From: Glandiceps talaboti
Lineage: Eukaryota; Hemichordata; Enteropneusta; Spengelidae
Assembly: GCF_964340395.1 (NCBI RefSeq)
Contig: NC_135560.1
Location: 8,345,098-8,409,097 of the forward strand
DNA length: 64,000 nucleotides
Reading direction: 5' to 3'
This document shows, in pieces, positions 1-16,045 of the stretch. Position 1 is the stretch's first letter; each line of letters starts with the position of its first letter. The position numbers were made by a program, and so were the translations under genes. A model generated the notes under the pieces. It was not told the DNA's origin and did no database searches. It was given only the letters and a program-made list of their open reading frames with translations.

Positions 1-2539
1 AGAAGTAGTAAAGCAGGTTGAAATCGTGATCGCATAGGGGGGGGGGGGCTGGTTTTTGAGTGCGGACCCAAAAATCGATTTAATTGGATTTAGTGTACCT
101 TATTATGTGTATAGTTACCCAAATACATTTACAAACAGGTGATTCAAATACTATTCATGGTGTACTACACCATAACAATTTAGTCGTTATATCTAACACA
201 TCCAGCTGTAGCTAGTCTAGCATTTAGTGATAGCAGCCCTGTGGAGAAGTTCAGCAACCTAGTGATAGACTTCTAATTATAAACTACTAAGTAACTGACA
301 CGAAACAACTGTGGCGATAAAACCCAATATCTATCTCAGACTGTGATTCCCAAGTCGTCACTATTAACCACAGTTCATGACCTTGGGTCTTTAGGTTATT
401 TCCCTAAAAGTATTTATATTGTTACAGTTAACCGTGCGTTGAAAATACTGAACATAATTTAGCTTGTTATTGGCGACCTAAAAGCTCGTCAACTCTAGAC
501 TAGCATGTCTCATTAGCTTGTACAAATCGCGCAGCACTAAACTTAACATGAAATAACAACCCTTCAAAGCATACCAGAAATTCACCCAATATTTCATACT
601 TCACACTTCATTATCATAATTGAAAAATGAGGACGCTATTTATAGGTAGTCACACTTATTCAAACAAGAGAAGGCCATGATGGTGAACATCACACATAGC
701 GTTTAGAGTGGTACGCCCTCACAGGTGCCTGTGGGTAGACTCGTACATCCTACCTTCAGAGCGGCTAAATTTTGGAAGAAAAGTTACGACAGATTTTTAT
801 CACGACTTAATACCCCTATTTAGATTAAAGAACGGGAACAGGCATAACAAGAACAATTTTGTTCGTTCGGTCATTTCTGTTTGGTTTCAGTTCCTTTGTT
901 AATTTTGTAAGGTGTTAGTGTTAAATACATCGTCTATTCAGAACAAAACAGCAGTCTGAGATCGAATGTATGCCCAAACAAAAGTTCTCTCTTTTTTATT
1001 CAAACCAGTTCCATGTGATGTCGATCGTTTCAAGGGCAAAGGTTAAAGGCCATTGTCCTGATCATATATCTTTATCGTCTAAATAATCAAAGTTGACTTA
1101 GGGCCAAAACTATCTGGAAAATAGTCAATAACATTTGATAGTGTAACGATTCTATGACGTCACAAGGTATGACATAGTTTCGTTCAAACCTGCCAATTTT
1201 TTTTTTACAGGAAGTTGTCCTCATTTGTAGAACTTTATTTCAACTTTGGCTTGTTTCTGTCGATAAATTAATCAACAGATTATGTAGAAAGTGTTTTGAA
1301 AATTATCCAACAAGAGACGTCAAAAGCGTTGCATTGTCAAGAGGGTGAACGCTCAATACTAGTAAGCTTACAATGGGACGGACAATAGCAGAAACTGGTA
1401 CTCAATACTGGCTCAGTTGATATTAGGGACAACCAAAGACCACTATTCGGTAGTGGTCTGAGGGACAACAAATGGTGCGGATGTTTGGAAGGTTGCATAT
1501 GGATCATTTCACACAAACAACAAACTGAAATTGGCATAGATATGGTAGGAACAAAGTCAACAACAACAACACCGTGACTTTTGTTAAAAGTTAAGAAGAG
1601 ATTATTAGGAAGTTCTTTGCACAGGAAGAGGCTGCATTAACTTTAATTAGTGGTCAACAACGTCTACCTGTCAATTCAATACTTAGGAAGTCCCGGGCTA
1701 AGTATGTTTGTGACTGTGTATGAAAGTAGCTAGTCTAGACCTATACGCTCAGACCATTATAGAGAACAGCTATCTATAGTATAGTGTCGAGAGTCGTCAT
1801 GTTCAAACTATTTGCAGTATACCGTTTCGAAAGCCGATTTAGTTGGCGATGGCTTCAATACGGTTTTACGATTGGCTGACGTTTTTTTTGCAACGTAAGT
1901 GCCGTCAACGTCTCATCGTGTACAAAATGGTTGCAAGGTGCGCATAAACGGGAGAAGTGGGTCACAGGTTGGGGGGTCGAGGACCTGAAACCGATACAGT
2001 CGATTCTCATACCATACGATATTCACGCTCTCAAATAAAGGACTAAGGGAATTCTAGGTAGTTCAATGTAAGAAATGCTTGATGGGCGACAAAACTGTTC
2101 AAGTAAATTAGTGTCGCTTTATGTGTATTACTTTGCTCGTATTACGTATAATTGAAATTTCAGGATGTGATAAATTATCGTTAACAATCTTATCCATTAC
2201 TTCAAATTTGGTTACTCTGACTACTTATACCAAAGGTCAGAGGTCGCCATTGTTGCGTGTTAGTCTTAAATACAATACAAAGTTTGTTACATTGAACAGA
2301 CAGGACTTTGCAAGTCTTAGATCAAAAGATCACAATTAGTGTTTCCAATCAATTGTTGCAAATTATATAATCGGATTAATATCGCATCAGCCAGTCAAAA
2401 AACTTTGTTATAAATGTACAAATATTAACATTGAGAATGCCAAATCGTACACAATGATGTATTCCCTCAGTCGTCTATCGGTCAAATGACTGATAATAAA
2501 AGTGTAATCAAACTTATGACGCGCAATCTAATTAAATGT
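1..2539. other. Intergenic, no gene seen
   Basis: I see no exon with both splice consensus and a recognisable protein. It holds a short poly-G run near position 40 and one perfect TGACGTCA palindrome at 1155-1162. Open frames are short and lack coding character. Confidence 0.5.
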
Positions 2540-2995
2540 GTTAATTAAAACAAACAAAAAATAATTAAATTACAAATGAGAAAGTCACGGTCTTGCGTTT
2601 TGATATCTTGAAGTTGTGTTCTATCAACAAGCAAATATCGTCGAACATTATATTGGAAAGTTAATTACAATGAGAAATTTAATTAAAATGGGAAATTTAA
2701 TTAAATTACAAATGAGAAGGTCGCTATGTTGCCTTTTGATTTATCGTGTTCTATCAGCAAGCAAATATCTGAGTCGTCGAACGTTTTATAGGAATGCTAA
2801 TTAAATTGAGAAATTTAACTTAATGACAAAGCAGAAAGTGTCATATTGTGTTTTGATTTATCGTGTTTAATCAACAGGCAAATGTCGTTTTATCGGAATG
2901 CTTAATGAAAAGAGAAATGTAATTAATTAAGTTACAAAACAGAGATCGTCATTATTATGTTTTGATTTCTTGTGTTCAATCAAGCAAATTCTACA
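2540..2995 (+). repeat. Degenerate tandem repeat, about 107-135 bp unit, ~3.5 copies
   Basis: Blocks beginning near 2568, 2703, 2821 and 2928 repeat the same order of motifs: an ATTACAAATGAGAAAGTC-like start, then a TTTTGAT core, TGTTCTATCAACAAGCAAAT, and a GAATGCTAATTAAA-like end. Copies have drifted and spacing shrinks from about 135 to about 107 bp. AT-rich, no coding potential. Confidence 0.7.
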
Positions 2996-3744
2996 CACAG
3001 TGTGGTGGAAATGTTCATCGGAATGTGAAAATCGTGTAAGCGAAGTTATGACAATTTCCAGTTTGCAGATATAGCAGTTGGGCCGATGATTTGACAGACA
3101 TGGGGTGGGGGTGGGGGTTAATATGCGAAGTAAACTGTGCTTAGTCGGACTGTAGTGGCTGGTCTGTCTCCACTGGGACGTATGAATACATACGCAATTT
3201 ATAGGCAATTGATGTCATTGCCAGGGAGACACGAAAACACACTATGGAAAATTAACTACCAGCTACAAACTATTTGACACATATGTGTTACTGCTATTTT
3301 TGACTGATATGTTTTATTTATTGCTTTAATGTTGGTCTCTATCGTTTAAAACATTCCATAATAATACTCGGCTCAGGGTTGCACAAATGAGTTAATTCAT
3401 TCTTTCAAGTCAGTGCACGATTTCTATGCTAGGGCAACGGAAAATTCTAGGAGCCTTACCATTTAACTGTTGCTTTAATAGTCGGGAGGTGTGTGGTGTT
3501 AGGACGATGCATGGTTAGGGTTAGGGTTTTGGTGTAGCTTTTAATGGATATTCCTTAACTTGGGTTTTCTGTTATATATTGTCACAGTGTACAGTGTCAC
3601 GTGGTGCACTGAGTGTTCGACTACATGTTTACGAAAGACAGAAACAGCAACGTTACGTACATCAATATAATATAAGATTACTATAATCATAAAGCAAACA
3701 TCACTTCTGTTTTTTTTCAGGATTTTAGGTGGCACCTGATGACG

Positions 3745-3782
3745 AGGTGGGGTAGGGTAGGGTGGGGTGGGAGTGGGGGTTG
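3745..3782 (+). other. G-quadruplex-capable G-rich tract
   Basis: Six runs of three to five G separated by one or two bases, including telomere-like GGGTAGGGTAGGG, then GGTGGGG, GGGAG and GGGGG. This satisfies the G3+N1-7 quadruplex rule. It is not near a recognised gene. Confidence 0.6.
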
Positions 3783-3840
3783 AAGGTGAATTTTCAGATT
3801 TATCGGGGGATTAAGCGATCGAGTGCCTACCAAAGGCAAT

Positions 3841-3933
3841 TTAATTATATTGAAGTAACGAAGATAATAACGCCGAAATATACAATCTAATTATATTTGA
3901 AGTAGCAAGATAGTAACGCCGAAATATACATCT
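3841..3933 (+). repeat. Tandem duplication, ~48 bp unit, two copies
   Basis: Both halves contain TTAATTATATT/TAATTATATTT, GAAGTA, then AACGCCGAAATATACA. The copies differ at a few positions. Confidence 0.75.
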
Positions 3934-6900
3934 TAGATGCAATAATCAATTGACAAGGTCTCCAGGAGTTCACTTGAAATACCCCATAATCAATTTGAAG
4001 GCTATATTTTCAATATACCATGTAGTATACTATCGCTATGCACAAACCAAGTTACATTGTATTGTCTCGAACAGAAAATACGGATTATTAGCTTATACAG
4101 TACCCTGGTACTTCTACATCGTGACAACCCTTGTCTTCGTCACCCGAAACATGAGCTAAAAAGTTCCAAATCGCTAAAATTGTTCCCGCTTTTTCATAAT
4201 TTATGCCTGGGGAGGTAAAATTGTATTATTCACCAACAGTTTTCTTTTTTTCAGCCGGAACATACTGGTGACCTCAGGGTTTTGTCACTACTTGTCTAGC
4301 TACTCGTAGCGACAAGGCCCCCTAGGTGACTCGTATTTTCCTTGGTTGAAAGAAGAAAAATATGGGGATTATTATCTAAGTATTTTGTGTCAATTATTAG
4401 TTTTATTTGCTGCCGATGAAAGTACATATTAATGTCCAATAAGGTAGGATTTTCTGACATTGTTATACTGGAATGATTGAAGAAGATGTTGTACGTGGTG
4501 ACGTCACTCAAGATTCGATGACGTAACATTACGTTGTGATAAAAATAACTAAGTGAGGGGATGTACACATAAATAATGAGAATTCTAAGGTAAACTACTG
4601 TTGTCATCAACCAATAATACGCTATAAATTACCAAGCAGGAATTATTAAACAGTTTCCGACACAGTTGGTAAGATATCATATTGGTACATTTTTTTTGAA
4701 AAATGTACACGATTGACATTTTAAAACATGCCAAGTATCTCTACACCACGGTGATGTTGATGGTGGAGGTATATACGTACGTTCTATTTGTATCTGTCTA
4801 TGTGTAAATTTCAAAACATTAGACACATCCAAGCTCATATTAGTTCAGAATGTCTATGTAGCCGAACCTCCACGCACAGAGTAAAACCAGTGGTGATTAA
4901 TACATTTGTTTAGTTAATAGCAAGTCCAGTTAATACATACCAAGTGCTTTGAAAATAAGTTTGTCTAAGAACTGCCCGCGGGCATCGCTTCGGACTTGGC
5001 ATTCATCCTGGTGTGTGAGGGCGTATAGAAAGGAAAGTGGCTGTCCGACTTGAAGGCAAAGTCAGTGGACAAAGACTACAGTTAAGAATAACCACAAAGA
5101 ACAACTAAGGGATGTGTCTGCACTGCTGTACTTTGAGCAGAATGTAATAATATACTTTAGATACACCACGCTATTAAACTGGTCAGTTCTATTAGTCCTG
5201 ACTGAGAACGCTACGAGAGTGTCTTTTCTACGCCTTTTCGAACTTTGTGAAAACGCAGCCCCCGCAGAGTAAAGGAGTTTGGTAGGGATAAGTATATAAG
5301 ACAATATGACTTACTTTATTAAGTGAATCCCCGATGTTTTCGTTTTTTACCGGTACTTAATTCCAAAAATCGCTTAATGCTATTCGAAGTAAAAGTCCTA
5401 AAACATTGGAGCCACTTTAATTGCAAGCAGTTTGAGCTTTTCACAAGAAGGGCGTTGCAAATCACCAAGTATTATCTCTTGAATAACAATACCTGTTGCG
5501 TTTACTTTGTATGCTTTTGTCCAAAAATACTGCCCCAAAGTTAACGTTTGATTTCTAATCAGCTGGAATTGTATTCTTTTACTCTACCCGGTCTTAAGAA
5601 AAAAACCCAGAAGAGTGTTAATTAGGTCTACAAGCTACATTTTGAATAGCCTTTAGACATGAGATGCAACTACGTATGGAGACTGGTCAATGGCCCGTAA
5701 TTACTAAGATTCGCCGTTAGATTTACAGCTTTCGACAGTTATCTCAAAGTAAGACAATAGCGTTTTAAGAATTTCGTACGTACGTGTCACTTCGCTATAT
5801 CATGCTCGATTGAAGCCAGTGTCTTGCCTTAAAGTCGACCGAACAATCAAAGAACCGTAAAGTCTCGGTAGATTACAAGAAATCGATATTTTATCTGTTG
5901 TAGTAGTTTTGGTTTTCGTTCATGTTGTAGCGACAGATTGTAATTAGCCAGATCTCCAATTTAGAAAGAGTTATTGTTTCACATAGTTTGCGTGGTGAGG
6001 CGTACAAGCGAAATATCCAGTTCTATGTCGCATACAGAAACTGCACTTCTTGAGTAGATCTAAAGGGACTATCGACAGCGCCCTATTTGTAAACGAACTT
6101 TGAAAGTAACTGTGGACACTATGGAGTTGTTTGCTAATTTAAAAGCCCCCACTCAATCTCTTGAGTACATGCAATCATACGTGTCAAGTTTCGTTATACG
6201 GAAAGTTTTCGAACGCCTGTCGTTGATTACGTAGGTATCACTGCCACAGAAATCTTAAAGTAGGCTCTTAACAATCGCAGAATGAAGATCTAACAAAAGA
6301 AATAGCTAGGAAACAGCAACTGTACCTTATTTTACATCCACAACTCAGTAAAAGTGATGAACTCCAGTCCGTCCCTTCATCGTACCTCTACCCACTCCTG
6401 TAGAATGCATTTACCACTTCAGTGCACACACATCAACCAGGCATCCTGTACAACACAGCAGTATTACATAACCAACCATTCACCAAATTTCGGAATTCAG
6501 AAAGGAGCAATCCGAATAGATAACATAGATAACGATCGGTATTATTTCAAGTTTTTAAGAGTTCTTCAAAGAACAAACAAATTGTTGACCGATCCTCTAA
6601 GATAAATATAACAAGCAAGTCCCAACTATCCTCTTGCGGTTATCAAGAATCGTTTATTAAACAGTTTGACTGGTGAGGTGTATCTTTTGGAAACTTTGAC
6701 AGGACGTTAATCGTAAATAAACAGTAATGCAAATAGCAATGTTTGTTTTTAGAAGTTGATGTCTATATGTGTGTAGGGACATAGATAAGTGTATAGTCTA
6801 GTGGTTTTGGGTGTGAAGTTTTGGGGGCAGTATTTTATAGGAAAGTGACTTTTGATGAATATATGTACCGTGAATAACTTATGACAAGACAAGATAATTC

Positions 6901-9900
6901 CGGACGCATCGTCATAAACCACAACCACTTTGACGGCACCGTCCAAGACGCACTGCCAAGAGGTTATTTCGCCGTGTCATGGAAGAAACAACAGCTCTGG
7001 TTTTGCGAGAATGTTGTTTCGAAAGAATCAAATTCTGAAAACCACACTAACCCCATATTAAAATGAATGTGTGTGTGTGTGTGTTTTTAAAAAAAAAGGA
7101 ATGTGGCAATTGGATAAATTACGCATTAATGTGTCATTTAAATAGGAGGGTCACGGTGTTGGAAGGAGGAGTAAGCAAAGGGGAAATGTGCGGAGGAGGT
7201 ACGGGTGGGGAGGTAAGAGGGAGAGAAAGAGGAGAAAGCAATACATACATAGATAGATAGACTTGAATATCTTCGAATAAGAATGGGTGCGCGGTAAGAT
7301 AATAGTTCGAGAAGGAGAACGAAGCGCTGTGACATGGTCCACAGCCTCCTCGGAGACTCCGGGCCTGAGAAACCCTCTTTCCTAACTACTATGGATACAA
7401 CAACAATACGTGGGGATCTTCGTCCTAAACTTAATACATGTACAAAGAAATTGGGATCATCCTTCAGGATAAAGAGTAACTTACACTTTGATTTATTCAA
7501 AGCTGACTATTATACGCTAATACTGTGTGTGCCTACTGTGGTATGTCTGTGTCTCGTTAGCACTGACTTGACAGTTCTACCTGAAGTACGCCGTATCAAC
7601 GTAGTACTAAATTAAAACCTGTAATTGGAAGGTAATCCTACCCATGTTATATCTTTAAACGTTTGTTTGATTTTCAATGAGAACATTTTTTTGATGTGGT
7701 TTCTCAACATGACAGTGAAATTTCACGCTCGAAGGTCACTTGTGTGTTTTCTTTTGTGGCACATCTAAAACAAACTTGATTGACTATCTAATGCTGCACT
7801 GTTGAACGCAAGTGGTGTAACAAATCGGCGTTATCGCTTTCTGTCTGCTTTGTGGGATGCTATACTATTTAGCGGTTTCATTTTCTACTTCGAACAATAT
7901 TTAGCGTTGAACGCTAACGTTCGTTGCGAGACAGAAAATCTCAAAATGCCGAGCAACCACAGCGGTCTGACAAGGTGAACCCACTCATTTGTTGAAAAAT
8001 GTGTGCGTTGAATGCAATTTCAGAGGTGGGACCCTCGGTTGGACTGGGTGGGTAGGGTTGAATGGGCGTGAAATTTAAGGTTTCAAACACAAGACAATGA
8101 CAGCAAAACTGAAGAACACGAAACTCATAAAGCTCCGTCTAACAATTGGTTTTGGTAAACCTGAATTCGCAAATTTGGTTCTAGTGCAGTGTTGAATTCG
8201 TTCCATTACGTCATTCCTATTACAGTTGGCCTACTTTCATGGACAGCGACAGAGAACATCATCTCGGTAACTTGTTAAACACAAAAGAATCACTTTAGCT
8301 TTTACATCATGAAAAGGTTGCAGTCATTATAACAACAGAACAAAATAACTCAACCACATAAAGTAAACTTTTAGTGAAAAAAGACTACTTGTCTAGTCTG
8401 GTTCATTTTCTAAAAAAATCAAACAAGTTCGTGTTTGTCCGGACCTAACTTGTTTTGACATACCAAATTCTAGACACTCTCAGTTGTGGTGCCTTGAATT
8501 AGGCCTTGCATGTCATCTACCGATTGATACCAGGGATAAAGCAAGCGTTTTCTATTTTCTGACCGCTGTTAAGTAGAAAGGAATGTAAAGGCATATTTAA
8601 GGATGGAAACTACCAGACTACGATCAAATTTGAATTAGGCAAGACCTACAGTTTTTTTTTAAAGTCGCATTGTGGGTAACGCGGTAAGTAAAGTATTCAA
8701 GTTGAAAGTAAATCCTAAATGTGTTTCACTGAAAGAATTGAGTGCCCCCCCCCCCTCCCATACACGCAGGAGCTCAAAATAATTGATGATGTGTATATAT
8801 TAGAAAGATGTATAGTAAGATGAACAAAATAGATGAAATGATATCTGAGACAGCTTCATGCCAACTACATGCTTTCTCGCGTGCCAGAGTATTAGATCAT
8901 AGATCCTATCGTGTAGGGTCTATTAAACCTTTCCGCTCTCGCGTGTTTTACCGTCGCCGTAAAATGGTAAGGAGGTTTTACGACGATGACGATAATGGAT
9001 GCCACTGGTTTTTTTGGGTTTTTTATTAAAAAACTTGAACATACTCTGTGTATATATATAGCATAAATGAGCGTGGTTGTAATAAATGTCACTGATATAT
9101 AGTGTACTTAAAGACATACCATGTGTTTTTACAGTCCGATACTTAGAACCAGACATACAATTTGCGCGTTACGATTGCTCCAATGGGATCACAGATAGGG
9201 ACAAATTACAAACAAAAGGCAAAATAATACTTAACGTTCCGTTTTATAACCACCAAGTCGTGAGTCGGAGTAAACTAAAGAAAACATTAAGAGACGAGAA
9301 CTCTGGAGAACACCGAAACATCGCAGAATAAAGTGGGGTACAAGTAGACAACGAGAAATAAAACACACACAGCTTACGTCTACACTTTCACCTTTCCCAG
9401 ACATCTTTGTGTCATTTTTACGATTTATTTAGACAGCTGATAGCATTAGCGGATAGAATGTTGTATGACTGGTCTGTACCATTATGTCGTATCTAATGTT
9501 ACGAAACGGAGAAATTATTCAAGCATGGTGTAAAAGCTATGGAGGCCAGACCGAAGGGTTCGATGCATTCAATTTTTAGTTCCAATTGATCATTTTCACA
9601 ATATCTTTGTGTTATAGGAAATCTCGGAATAGATATTTTGTAAATCAAATTAAATTTGAGTAGTTCATCGAAAGTTGTATTAATACTAGTTGATATTAGT
9701 ATATGGATGTGAGTTATAAGTTTTGAAATCCTATGGGTCAAGAGCTAGTCTTTTGTTGTGAGTATACTGAACCGGGACTCCATACTGAACCTGTGATATC
9801 ACATTGCATGTATCGATATTCAGCTGCTCTGTGTGATTCTTTTTCTGGTACACTGGCTAACGTCAAGAGTGTGCCCCAGTTTTATGCTGTATTAACCTAC

Positions 9901-10408
9901 AGTCTATATAAAAACACACACACATTACATTACCTTGCGATGCACAAAGTGCATACTAGTTGCACAGATGAAACCAGCCAGATTTATTCACTTTAGAGAC
10001 ATCGTTCGGCTGCAGGCTATCAATCACTAGATTCCTATACTGTATATCATAGCCTCATTGGTATGCTAACACTTTAAAGTGAAGTTGGAAATCCAATCAA
10101 ATGTTGAACAGATCACGTAAACGACTTGGTGATGTATACTGCATAGGCAAAGGCTAGGGTCATTAGTTTTACCCAAGATCACTATAGAAAGTTTTACTAC
10201 TATATGATGTATATATGAAATACTCCCTCAGTGATAGGTATAACATTTCCCAATTCCGTACCTACACAGTTTACCAGCATGCTGCATTCCGATGTTCAAA
10301 TAAAAAGAGCGACTTCAAAAACGGATTTATTGTTCTCATGAATTAAATTCATGTTTTACGTTTGAGCGAAGAAAATATATTTCTTTTATCTTCCAATAAC
10401 CCCAAAGT

Positions 10409-12664
<2,256 letters not shown>

Positions 12665-12835
12665 ATGTATGTATGTATGTATGTATGTATGTATGTATGT
12701 ATGTATGTATGTATGTATGTATGTATGTATGTATGTATGTATGTATGTATGTATGTATGTATGTATGTATGTATGCTTGCGTGCGTGAGTGCGTCTATCT
12801 ATCTGTCTCTGTCTGTCTGTCTGTCTGTCTGTCTT

Positions 12836-12932
<97 letters not shown>

Positions 12933-12976
12933 ATGTTTGTCTTGATGGGTGGATGGATGGATGGGTGGGTAGATGG
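12665..12976 (+). repeat. Compound tetranucleotide array (ATGT)n-(GTCT)n-(GGAT)n
   Basis: About 109 bp of ATGT units run to about 12773. After a short CTTGCGTGCGTGAG interruption there is GTCT from about 12803 to 12931, then GGAT/GGGT units. GTAT to GTCT is a one-base change of the unit. All frames are open as a trivial result. Confidence 0.95.
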
Positions 12977-13827
12977 GTAGATGGGTGGAGAGATGGATCC
13001 ATGGGTGTACTACGTACGTATTAAAGCTTACGTATAAACATGCGAGCACACGTGTATTTGCCTGGTTGCGATTGTCTAGTTTAACGTTAATACGTAGTTT
13101 GCGATGTGTACTGGGAATTACACGGGAAAGTAACCTCGAATAAGGGTTGGCAATAAATTACTTGACAACCCTTGATTGAACCCGGTTTGTTTTGGGGTGT
13201 ATTGCTGGTTGTCAACAACAGTCTAACTGTTGTCTTCTTTTGAAGACTTGGTGGAACTTAAGACCACTCAATAATCAAGAAAAAAATAATCTCAAACACA
13301 GTATCGTCTCAAGTGGCTGCAGAATCGAACCACAAATAAAAGCTTCCAAATCCTCCATGTGTGGTTTGAGAAAAGAAAATCACCACCTCATGTTGCATCT
13401 TTACAAAATTGTCTGCCTGCAGTCTCTCATTATGTCTCAGCCATTAAAAAGGGAAGACTACCAAAGCAATGTGATTGTGAGAATTCAATAAAACAACCCA
13501 CCGCCATGGTGATTGGTAGACCTTGGAAAGGCAGCAGCTTAAGAATGTCAACAACCTTCCCTTCTCAACAAATAATTGCAGTTAAACATGAATTGTACCC
13601 TGGATGAACCAGGGTTGAGAAAAACCACTTGAAAATGTATGCGTATATAGCCCATGTCCCTTGAGACACTTCCCGTATCCCATCTAAGTATGATCTACTC
13701 ATAACATTAGTAAACGGAATTGATGTAAGAAAATTTAAACAAAAAATAAAGGTTTCATCAATGTTAATTAGTCTGTGGGTTAGGAAATTTGCCTGAAAGG
13801 CCGCCTGCATCTAATTGTGGTGTGTAC

Positions 13828-14447
13828 TTAAGGGAGCCTTCAGTAATTACAGGGGGGAGGGGAAACCAGGCCGTTGCCTAAAACACGACCTTCCCCGATT
13901 CCATTGTGCTAAAAAGTGACCCTCCCCAATTTCCTTTCTCTAAAGCATAACCCCCATTAAAATATTTCAAAAAAAAATGTGGTTTAAATTCTGTCAGACA
14001 TGAAAAAGGACACTAGTCCCAGAATCAATGGAGACTTAATTCCACCGCTGCCAGTATGTTGAAAAGTTTAAAAGGTATTGGTTATTTCTAACTACTGCCA
14101 CCGGAGTGAATTTGTGTAAAATCAGCACTGCATTAATCAATACCTGTGTTTGGATCTCATTGACTGAACTGAAGGCCAGTATATTAACGCTCAAATACAA
14201 GATGGGCACACTGCCGATATTGTCAGGACCGAGGTCAACATCTCCACAAAATTATCCTAATATCTTACCCAACTGTTCCCGTTTTACTTCAGCGGGACCA
14301 ACCGTGACTTAATTCTCTCCTCACATCACACCTGACAATTAATTCACTACATCGTTGTCAACAGCAATTTGATTGACATGATCAGATAATATATACAGTA
14401 AGTTACCCCCCCCCCTCCCCCCATTTAATTACTGGAGGCTCCCTAAG
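13828..14447. mobile_element. TIR-flanked MITE-like element (~620 bp)
   Basis: The left end reads TTAAGGGAGCCTTCAGTAAT followed by a G-rich run. The right end, reverse-complemented, reads TTAGGGAGCCTCCAGTAATT followed by a G-rich run. These inverted ends are ~35 bp. The interior has no ORF with recognisable domains, so a non-autonomous DNA transposon is the best fit. Related ends recur at 30094-30126, 42541-42579 and 42738-42774. Confidence 0.6.
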
Positions 14448-15228
14448 GATGACCATGATGTCTCGGCCAATTCCTATCTTCTCCGTCCAGTTCACTTCCC
14501 GCTCTTAAGATTGTCGGGGAGGGGGAGAGGGGGTGTATACAAATTTCTACCGTAATTACAACATTTTCTTCTAAGGGAGATACAACCTTATAAACTTCGG
14601 CTATTTTTGTCTTACTAGAACAGGTCAATGACCGGTACCCCGACCATAGCTTTCTGAATGCCAGTATAAAGATCATATGGAAACGACATGACGCAAGCTT
14701 ACAGTTATCATTGATATCATGTAATATATGTGGCGAGAGTTCTCATGCATGCTCGCCATTCTGACTTATACCTCGGACGGGTGTATATATTGAAAAGTCT
14801 TGAGCGCCAGAGGATGGACGTTGAGATCTCTGTCTCTCGCCAAAGTAGACACTCCCCTCCTTATGGCGCATAGAGTCACACACCCAGAATCTAAATGTAT
14901 CCTCCAATTTGATCAGGGTTTAACTTGATTACTCGACATCATACTAGTAGCAACATTTGAAGCATTTAATGTTTCCATTATGTATTGTTGTCGATATAGA
15001 ATAAAATTGTATATGGATTCAACAGGTTGCATAACTGAGCCCTTGTGGTTCTCTGACTCAGCTAGGTTTAAGGTTTGACACGTAAAAACATTTGAATCAT
15101 CTGTGAACTGCTAGTCATTCAAGGTCTGACGAATGAAAACTCATCCTGTGCTATCTGAAGCCTAATAAACTCCTTTCAACGTTGAACTTTGAGCAAATAA
15201 GGATCAGTTAGATGTTACAGTTCTTACC

Positions 15229-15351
15229 TTTAATCGCCTCAAGGCAGATGACACACAAAACTGGACGATCAGTGAACTGAAGGACTTTCACGGCTACTTC
15301 AATTTGATGTACACGTGCAGTGCTAGAGATGAATGGTGTGGGCGAAGTCGA
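15229..15351 (-). CDS. Possible internal coding exon, unrecognised
   Basis: On the minus strand an open reading runs to a donor AAAG|GTAAGA. A possible acceptor is CTCCAG just upstream of a T-CCT-ATT start. The reading includes DRPVLCVICLEAIK; the CxxC is reminiscent of the first metal pair of a RING finger, but no second half was found nearby. Its 5' phase is compatible with the donor at about 16045 (TG|GTAAGT), so both could belong to one minus-strand gene. No family was recognised and conservation cannot be tested here. Confidence 0.2.
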
Positions 15352-16045
15352 AATAGGACTGGAGATCTTATGCAACACAAAAGACAGAATGATAAATTAG
15401 CCCACCTCTGTCTTCTGATTGTTATGTTAGTATAACAAGACACGGGATTTGTATCATCAGTGTCATTCTATGAATATTGCTGATGTAACCATGGTAACCA
15501 TATTAGAACCCGTTCAGTAGCAAGATCGACGGAAAGGGTGACTTCTGTTTTACTACAGGCAGTCCATACTATACTTTAGCACCATGATTAGTTTCAAACA
15601 AACAAACAAGCATCGCCAAATTCTATTCCCAATTGTAATCGATCTCAGCAAAGTAAGCGAATTACACATAATTAACCCAGGAGTATCTATAGAATATTTA
15701 CAATTAAAATCGGGAACCTTTCATGCAATGGGAAGGGGGGGGGGACAAAGGAATACGCATGACAAAGTTACTTTAGAGGCGCGTTTATAGTAAGATGAAA
15801 TCCAGTGTATTGAGGAAAACCTATCTTTAAAAAGGCACAAAAGTTAAACATTGTATAGGATACGGAGCTTCCTTCTGTTCCTGTCAACGTAAAATTGTCA
15901 GTCAGCCCACCTACGACTCTAGTACGAGTGTAGATTTAGCTCCGATGATCAGTGAATGGGATGGCACTTCACCTTATTGTCCTCTCTGCCAGTTCCATCG
16001 ATTGTCTAGTTTTGTTGATCGGATAAGCGAACAAGTATGACTTAC

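Noticed and set aside
3505-3535. Interstitial telomeric repeat TTAGGG
   Set aside because: Only two to three units, expected by chance in G-rich sequence.
9086-9331. Open frame after a TTTTTACAG acceptor
   Set aside because: No donor-bearing partner exon and no recognisable family; composition is not clearly coding.
13192-13607. Possible transposon ORF (several ~80-100 codon frames)
   Set aside because: Frames overlap on one strand with no recognised domain; may be a fossil element, but I cannot support it.
14770-14890. Minus-strand reading with a GTATAAGT end
   Set aside because: Two frames are open and neither fits a good acceptor/donor pair; not distinguishable from chance.
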